From: UBA4644 sp034933145
Lineage (GTDB): Bacteria > Bacillota > Clostridia > Oscillospirales > Butyricicoccaceae
Direction of reading: 5' to 3'
DNA: 64,000 nt
Assembly: GCA_034933145.1 (NCBI GenBank)
Contig: JAYFOA010000012.1
Coordinates: forward strand, 1-64,000
The position numbers and the translations under genes are program-made. The notes below the pieces were generated by a model. It did not search any database, had not been told where the DNA came from, and worked only from the letters and a program-made list of their open reading frames with translations. Of the stretch, positions 58,989 through 64,000 are shown piece after piece (position 1 is the first letter of the stretch; each line of letters starts with the position of its first letter).

Positions 58989-60596
58989 CTAGTGAAGAAT
59001 ATATTTTTTCAAATCTTCAGGTAATACAGGTTTGCAAAAGTAATACCCTTGAATATAATCGCAGCCCATTCTTTTCAGTATATCCAATTGCTCCTTGGTT
59101 TCCACTCCCTCTGCTATTGCTTTTCTGCCGGTTCTGTGCGAATAGCTAATAATGGATTCAATCAATATTTTATGAATCTCACTCGTAATATCATCGATAA
59201 ATGCTTTATCGATTTTAACATAATCGATTGGAAGCTTTACTAAGTCAATCATTGAATTATAGCCTGTCCCAAAGTCATCCAGCGCAATTTCAATTCCAAG
59301 TTTTTTAAGGCGCTTTAAAAATATTAAAGTGGTCTTTTCGTTTTCTAAAATGCCTCTTTCTGTCAGTTCAATTTCAATCATGGAAGGAGGTATATTATTT
59401 GCTTTAATCGATTCTTCCAGAAAAATAACTAATGAGTCATCTCTCAGATCTTTTAACGACATATTCAGCGCAACTTTTATTGTTACGCCTTCACCTTGCC
59501 ATTTCCCAATTTGTTCGATTACTTTTTTCATTACGAATTTTGTAATCTCATTTATCAACCCGATATCCTCGGCTATCTGAATAATCTCTCCTATATTTTT
59601 CTGTTTTTCTAAACTATAGTCCCATCGGAGAAGCGCTTCTACACTTGTCACGTTATTGTCATGCAGATTTATCTTCGGCTGATAGACCAGATAAAATTCC
59701 TCGTTTTTTACGGCGGTAAACAGACAGCCGATTAGTTCTTGTCTTTCCCTAATTGCTTGATCAATTGTGGTGTCATAAACAAATAGGCCAATTTCATCAG
59801 ATTTACATGATAGGGCTATACCCATTTCTCGAATTAAATCATCCGGCGTCTCAGCTTGTTGGGGATAATTCGCCATTCCTCCTTTGAGGATAGGCTGAAT
59901 CTTAAATTCATCTATAACGATTGGATTTTTACATTCCTTCAAAAATTCCGACCCCAATCTTTGAGCCTTTTCTACATCATCATTACGAAATACTAAGGCG
60001 AATTCATTTGTAAATACGGAATAAATCTTTGCATCAAAATGGTTTCTCAATATTTCCGTGGTTTTTTTCACGACTTTGATTCCTATATCGTAGTTTATGG
60101 ATCGGTTTATGTCGTCCATATTGATCATTCTGAATCCAATCAACGAAAACTTAATTTTTTTATCAATCAATTCCTGAAGATCAATTTTTAGTTTAATGGA
60201 ATTGGGAAGCCCTGTATTTGCATTTGTATATACTCTTTTTTGTTCTTCTTTATTTATTATTTTTATATGAGTTGTTAATGTGGCACTAAATATTCCTACC
60301 ATGGTAAACGCAGCTAACCTGAATATCCATTCTAACGGTTCCTGCATTAATCCTGATGATCTATTTACTGGCATAAATGGTCCCACAGCAAGTCCACCCA
60401 GTAGCGCAGTTGCTATCGTACCAGGGATCCCGAAATAAAAGGCCGATAAAATAATCGGCACATACATTAAATGTGGCCATACATCCTGTGTGCCACCTGC
60501 TAAATATACTATGTAAGTTACTAAAATTATTAACGTCAGAATAATCAATATTTTTGCAGATCGCTTTTTGTAAATGCCCGTCAGTCTTCCTATCAT
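58989..60596 (-). CDS. Membrane EAL-domain protein with degenerate GGDEF
   Basis: A 535-residue protein. Three to four N-terminal helices (about residues 14-110) form a membrane sensor. A GGDEF-like domain (about 125-265) has lost the signature: VFTNEFALVF stands where GGDEF should be, so it is not a cyclase. The EAL domain (about 285-530) is intact: SVEALLRW, LNMSLKDL, IELTERGIL, ALDDFGTGYNS and IAEGVETKEQ. It is therefore likely a c-di-GMP phosphodiesterase. The start follows GAGGAGG. It might control surface or biofilm functions such as the neighbouring surface protein; that is inference. Confidence 0.9.
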   Translation of the reverse strand: MIGRLTGIYKKRSAKILIILTLIILVTYIVYLAGGTQDVWPHLMYVPIILSAFYFGIPGTIATALLGGLAVGPFMPVNRSSGLMQEPLEWIFRLAAFTMVGIFSATLTTHIKIINKEEQKRVYTNANTGLPNSIKLKIDLQELIDKKIKFSLIGFRMINMDDINRSINYDIGIKVVKKTTEILRNHFDAKIYSVFTNEFALVFRNDDVEKAQRLGSEFLKECKNPIVIDEFKIQPILKGGMANYPQQAETPDDLIREMGIALSCKSDEIGLFVYDTTIDQAIRERQELIGCLFTAVKNEEFYLVYQPKINLHDNNVTSVEALLRWDYSLEKQKNIGEIIQIAEDIGLINEITKFVMKKVIEQIGKWQGEGVTIKVALNMSLKDLRDDSLVIFLEESIKANNIPPSMIEIELTERGILENEKTTLIFLKRLKKLGIEIALDDFGTGYNSMIDLVKLPIDYVKIDKAFIDDITSEIHKILIESIISYSHRTGRKAIAEGVETKEQLDILKRMGCDYIQGYYFCKPVLPEDLKKYILH

Positions 60597-60880
60597 TTGA
60601 GTAACCTCCTCTTTATCTATAGATTTACAGCTCCGTTCTTTGTTTTGTTACTCAACATAAGCTCCCTGCCTCTATGTCTGCTGCGGAATGGTAATTATCT
60701 GACAATCCGTGCTGGAGGCATCGTATCTGCCATCGTGATAAAAAAAGATCCTCTTTATAGACGGAGCAGCCGGTAAACTCAGACAAAAAATTTCGCTTTC
60801 GGTCGATGTCGTATAGAAACAAAATAAATCCATTCACTATTCAAAAATTGTGTTTATCCTGTGTCCTTGACGTACTTGTT

Positions 60881-61110
60881 ATTATTTTATCCCTTCTGTG
60901 AGATAGACACGCTCCCTTTGGGCAGCTCAGTTATGTGGTAACTCAAATTGCCTTTTTTTGCGGTAACATAGCTTCTCTTTTCGCATCGTCTCCATAACCA
61001 TTTTCTTGAATTCTGACATATAGCGCTTGCTTGACTTTTCTTTTGGCATAGAAAAACACCCCGATTGTTATTCAGTATATCATACTGTCTAACAATTGGG
61101 GTGTAGTTCA
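60881..61110 (-). mobile_element. IS3-family relic: left end and broken orfA
   Basis: The minus strand from 61110 begins TGAACTACACCCCAATTG, then TTAGACAG, the typical IS3/IS150-group left end. An ATG at 61049-61047 opens MPKEKSSKRYMSEFKKMVME, then RQFELPHN and a TGA, and the same frame goes on ERVYLTEG. These are orfA transposase landmarks. An in-frame stop interrupts it, most of orfA and all of orfB are missing, and no right end is seen. The element is dead. Confidence 0.7.
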
Positions 61111-61361
61111 TTGATTCAAGCGCCTTTTTATAATAATTTTAGTATATAAGTAATTTACTCACTTATTTCTTGATCCCAATTCTGGCACCAACAAGGTCCA
61201 GTTATATGTCGATTTATGCCGTCAAGCGGCGCGATTGAAGCAGAAATGAACTTGGTAAAAGGGCAATTTGGCGGCCGTTCTACCGTTGAGGCGTATATAA
61301 CATTGGCAGGATCAGGAGGGAAAAACATAGTCAACATTCAATACGCAATGCGTTTTTTATT
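61111..61361. other. Intergenic flank of the IS relic, no gene recognised
   Basis: A frame on the plus strand from 61216 (MPSSGAIEAEMNLVKGQFGG) shows no recognised motif. It could be a scrap of another mobile gene. I see no promoter or terminator with confidence. Confidence 0.3.
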
Positions 61362-62573
61362 CTATCCGGCCAGGAGCGCTATATCTATCATAAAAACCCC
61401 ATTCTCGGTTTTGACTTGCATAAAGCCGTTGTGCTTTTCCACAAGGTACCTGATATTGCGCAGACCGAAGCCGTGATTGTCGGCATCCTTCTTCGTAGTA
61501 AGTTTTTTCCCTTCCTGCATGGGGGCGTTTATCGGGTTTTCGGAGTGAATGACAAGATAATTAGGCTTGTATCGGACGCTCAGGCCGATGTAACGGTTTT
61601 TTTCATCGACTTTTCCGCAGGCCTCGACGGCGTTGTCAAGCAGATTCCCGAGAATTACGGCGAGGTCGAATTCGCTTACGTCAAGTCCCTCTTCCATATC
61701 AATGTCCAGCCGCAGCTCAACTTTCTCCTCTTTCGCAGCGGAAAGCTTGTAATTAAGCATCGCACGCACGGCAGGGTACGGAATGTTCACAAAATGCCGG
61801 TAGTCCTCGGCGGCCTTTACCAGATGTGACGCATATTTTCCTGCTTTCTCCACGTCCCCGGCTTCCAACAGGCCGTAAATCACGCCGATATGATTGTTGA
61901 AATCATGCCTCTCAGATTTCAGCTTGTCAATCAGTACCTCAAGATTCTCCATGGAATAAAGAAGCTGGCCATACTGTTCTTCTATCGCCTTTGAATATGC
62001 TTCGCTCTTCGCTTTTTCTTCCTGGTATGAATTCGAATACGCACTGGTCAGTGCGATGACAAAAACAAGGATCATCAAAAACTGGGCGGCAGAGAATAAC
62101 GGGTCTAAACTGTACTTGGTAAATGGGCTGAAGATGCCATCCCTCCAAAAATCATGGAGTAACAGTATAACAATGATCGCCAGCAAGGAAGCGATCATCA
62201 CCGCTCTGAACCTGCCCTTCAGAATAACGCAGACAAACATTACAAACACAACCGTATAGCACAGCAGTATGGCGCTTGAGAAGCCGCTGCTGGCCCGCCA
62301 GTTAAACGGGTAGAAGAGAAATATAAATACCAGCATGGAGACGACGGATATGACGCGGTACAAGCCACGGAATCTTGCAAGATAATAGGTAAGCACCCAG
62401 TATGCGGTAAACGCAGCGTCGATGACGATGACAATATCAATGCTGTAGTAGATAACGATGACCGTACCTATAGCGGACATCAGAATCGCTATCAGCATGA
62501 CATTATGAAAAAGCCGCTGTTCAAAATCAAATTGTTCCGCCCCGCCGACCATTCGGGCCCAGATTTCTCTCAT
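61362..62573 (-). CDS. GHKL-type sensor histidine kinase (AgrC-like)
   Basis: A 403-residue membrane kinase with about six N-terminal helices (LFHNVMLIAILMSAIGTVIV, ILLCYTVVFVMFVCVILKG and others). A coiled linker is followed by the phospho-acceptor motif KSERHDFNNHIGVIYGLLEA, and a GHKL ATPase with VILGNLLDNAVEAC and DNHGFGLRNIRYLVEKHNG. This is the AgrC/CitS-like group that pairs with LytTR regulators. The ATG at 62573 fits GAAAGGGG; a longer frame to 62732 overlaps the regulator gene. It lies 11 bases after the LytTR gene. Ligand, possibly a peptide, is unknown. Confidence 0.88.
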   Translation of the reverse strand: MREIWARMVGGAEQFDFEQRLFHNVMLIAILMSAIGTVIVIYYSIDIVIVIDAAFTAYWVLTYYLARFRGLYRVISVVSMLVFIFLFYPFNWRASSGFSSAILLCYTVVFVMFVCVILKGRFRAVMIASLLAIIVILLLHDFWRDGIFSPFTKYSLDPLFSAAQFLMILVFVIALTSAYSNSYQEEKAKSEAYSKAIEEQYGQLLYSMENLEVLIDKLKSERHDFNNHIGVIYGLLEAGDVEKAGKYASHLVKAAEDYRHFVNIPYPAVRAMLNYKLSAAKEEKVELRLDIDMEEGLDVSEFDLAVILGNLLDNAVEACGKVDEKNRYIGLSVRYKPNYLVIHSENPINAPMQEGKKLTTKKDADNHGFGLRNIRYLVEKHNGFMQVKTENGVFMIDIALLAG

Positions 62574-62584
62574 ATGTGCCCCTT

Positions 62585-63301
62585 TCAGGTAAAGAGCCTT
62601 CTTGTCAAGACTTCTTTGACTATGTCCGCAAACGACCTGCTCACGGGAATCTGCAGACCCCCGTCCAGAAACAGCATTTTGTCTCGAAAAGCCCTGATTT
62701 TGCCGATATTCACGATATAACCCTGATGGCACTGGAAAAAGGAATTCTTGTCAAGCCTCATAAGCAGGCTGTTCAGGTTGTCGTAGAAAAAAAACTCACC
62801 CGATTGCGTATGAATTTTGATCCTGTGGCCTATTTTTTCAAAATAGTCTATTTCGCTGTACTTTAAGTTCAGTATTTCGCCTTTAAGCTGGACGGCCAAC
62901 GTTTTTTCCGTCTTTGCCGAATCCTCTTTTCTGAAAAGGTTTATTGCTTCTTCAAGCATCTGATTGAATTTTTCCCTTGTCAAAGGCTTGAGGAGATAAT
63001 GGAAAGCCCTGATACGAAAGGCTTCAAGCGCGTATTTTTCATAGGCGGTTATGTAGACGACGACTGCTCCGCCAAACAGTTCTTTAATTGTCCCGCCGAG
63101 CTGGATCCCGTTGCAGCTCCCCATATCGATATCTAAAAGCACAAGGTGAGGGGGGCACTGTTTTAGCTTAAGCAAAAATTCAGCCGGATCTGTTGAACGG
63201 ACGATTTTAAAATCGTCGTTGCCCGGATAGCTTTTCAGGTAATGAATGAACAGTTCAACCTGCTGGGGAGAGTCATCACAGACACCGACGGTATATGTCA
63301 T
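62585..63301 (-). CDS. LytTR-family response regulator
   Basis: A 238-residue regulator. The receiver has CDDSPQQVELF, the phospho-acceptor LVLLDIDMGSCNG and FHYLLKPLTREKF. The LytTR DNA-binding domain (about residues 140-238) has IDYFEKIGHRIKIHTQSGEF, FFQCHQGYIVNIGKI and ISDGGLQIPVSR-like residues near the end (LFLDGGLQIPVSRSF). It is the first gene of an operon with the GHKL kinase. It starts at ATG after GAGGTGAAGAGG. Such systems control secretion, surface proteins or bacteriocins in Firmicutes. Confidence 0.9.
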   Translation of the reverse strand: MTYTVGVCDDSPQQVELFIHYLKSYPGNDDFKIVRSTDPAEFLLKLKQCPPHLVLLDIDMGSCNGIQLGGTIKELFGGAVVVYITAYEKYALEAFRIRAFHYLLKPLTREKFNQMLEEAINLFRKEDSAKTEKTLAVQLKGEILNLKYSEIDYFEKIGHRIKIHTQSGEFFFYDNLNSLLMRLDKNSFFQCHQGYIVNIGKIRAFRDKMLFLDGGLQIPVSRSFADIVKEVLTRRLFT

Positions 63302-63721
63302 ATTTCCTCTTCACCTCATTGTCACGGGGCTGAATACAAGGAAATCATAACACAGAAACCGAATTCAAACCACTTTAATTCTACTTGTTTTTTGCAAATT
63401 GAAAAGTCCGATTACATAATTGGCATGTAAAACAGCACATTCGGTAACAAAATGGCGCGATCCCGGAATTAGCGGCCTTGTTTTGCCACGCAGACGCTAG
63501 GAAGGCTATGATAAGGTCGTTACTTTATAAGCAGATCATACGCTGCATTGAAGCAGCGCATTGTCTTCCTCCAAGAAAAAAGAATGCGGATTATGCTGTT
63601 TCCGGCGCAGATTATGCAATTGGCATTCTTTTTTTTTACTGCTCTGTTAAGATTCTGTTGTATAAATGAACGGGAATTCTCCTGTCATTTATCCTGAATT
63701 TGCAGAAATGGAGAGATCTCA
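63302..63721 (+). other. Intergenic region with a long T-tailed hairpin
   Basis: Apart from upstream sequence of the LytTR gene, it holds CGCTGC/GCAGCG (63540-63558) and a long hairpin: AAGAAAAAAGAATGC (63573-63587) pairing with GCATTCTTTTTTTT (63623-63636), a terminator with a very long T-run. Within its loop GCNGATTATGC is repeated. No gene end lies just before it on this strand, so it may end a small RNA. Confidence 0.45.
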
Positions 63722-64000
63722 ATGAAACGGGAACGGACAAAAAAAGTGATCAGCATGCTGCTCACAATCTGTTTACTCTTTTCTCTACTGCCGGCAATTT
63801 CGCCTCCGGTCGCGGCAGCCTCGTCCCCTTCGTCAACCGATGACGAGAATGCGCTCAGTGCGCTGGGATTCGACACATCGGCGGAGCCGGATGGTTACGA
63901 CGACAGCGAGAGTGCAGCCAATCCCTACGGCGTGGATTCGGTGACGGTTGCCCCCGTATCTGAGCTGTACACGGCCACGCCCGCTTCGGGCGCCCTCTAC
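63722..64000 (+). CDS. Secreted protein, cut by the window end
   Basis: An ATG after TGGAGAG starts a frame open to the window edge. A basic start (MKRERTKKVISMLLTICLLF) and SLLPAISPPVAAAS form a signal peptide. The mature part is rich in Ser, Asp, Ala and Pro with VAPVSELYTATPASG. It may be another surface or repeat protein, like the one at 51833. No domain can be named from 93 residues. Confidence 0.7.
   Translation, partial: MKRERTKKVISMLLTICLLFSLLPAISPPVAAASSPSSTDDENALSALGFDTSAEPDGYDDSESAANPYGVDSVTVAPVSELYTATPASGALY

Noticed and set aside
60652..60837. Minus-strand 61-codon frame upstream of the EAL gene
   Set aside because: No ribosome binding site or family; an alternative frame there (AAPSIKRIFFYHDGRYD) also looks protein-like but has no start, so nothing could be supported.

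Overview
The window looks like a chromosome segment of an anaerobic, Gram-positive-type Firmicute, most likely a Clostridia/Oscillospirales relative. The basis is strong AGGAGG ribosome binding sites, many TTG/GTG starts, SLH surface proteins, RsgI-type anti-sigma factors paired with ECF sigma factors, LytTR and 7TMR-DISM signalling proteins, clostridial-style serine recombinase cassettes and ferredoxin-type redox proteins. No rRNA, tRNA or CRISPR array was seen. The species assignment is inference.

Layout. 1-1218: the end of an insertion sequence abuts the 3' part of lgt (5' end lost), followed by an ATC-hydrolase-family gene. 1405-9570: cell-envelope genes (LysM/G5/M23 peptidase, PAP2 phosphatase, D,D-carboxypeptidase with a non-standard start, coiled-coil M23 protein, transglutaminase-like lipoprotein, calcium-repeat secreted protein), then an ECF sigma gene broken by a one-base frameshift with its intact RsgI-like anti-sigma gene. 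9700-17188: a co-directional cluster of a double-parvulin foldase, a DUF1385 membrane protein, an unusual fusion of a cation-diffusion-facilitator membrane domain to HflK, then HflC, a second HflK and an orphan response regulator. 17369-26604: an accessory block with XRE repressor, SLOG protein, sigma-like protein, a highly structured non-coding stretch, a MazF/PemK toxin, three adjacent large serine recombinase genes (the middle one without a catalytic domain), a metallophosphoesterase, a DUF1016 N-domain protein and a low-molecular-weight phosphatase. 26605-28273 is a decayed gap followed by a CarD-like regulator pair.

28502-30287 and 44562-45788 hold a cold-shock protein and two DEAD-box helicases. 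Both helicase genes have a promoter and a hairpin resembling a terminator in their leaders, suggesting regulation by attenuation or antitermination. 30619-33844 is an ArsR-controlled arsenic/thiol-metalloid operon (ArsR, ArsP-type permease, ferredoxin, thioredoxin-like protein, GNAT, ArsC) with two matching palindromic operators. 34141-35582 holds an AraC/GyrI regulator and a cupin. 35721-39921 has a NapH-like iron-sulfur membrane protein with two small partners, divergent from a two-component system.

40024-42600: an intact ECF sigma/RsgI pair followed by an SLH protein, paralogous to the broken pair at 8299. 42777-47844: an ABC-F ATPase, the second helicase and a secreted FN3-GH18 glycosidase. 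48077-58834: a 7TMR-DISM histidine kinase, a SARP-like response regulator, a degenerate receiver protein and a receiver remnant, then a 2333-residue secreted lectin/FN3/Calx-beta/SLH surface protein. 58989-64000: a degenerate-GGDEF/EAL protein, an IS3-family relic, a GHKL kinase/LytTR regulator pair and the start of another secreted protein cut by the window edge.

Most promising for novelty: the CDF-HflK fusion cluster, the structured RNA candidate at 19523-19924 inside the recombinase cassette, and the matched helicase leaders.
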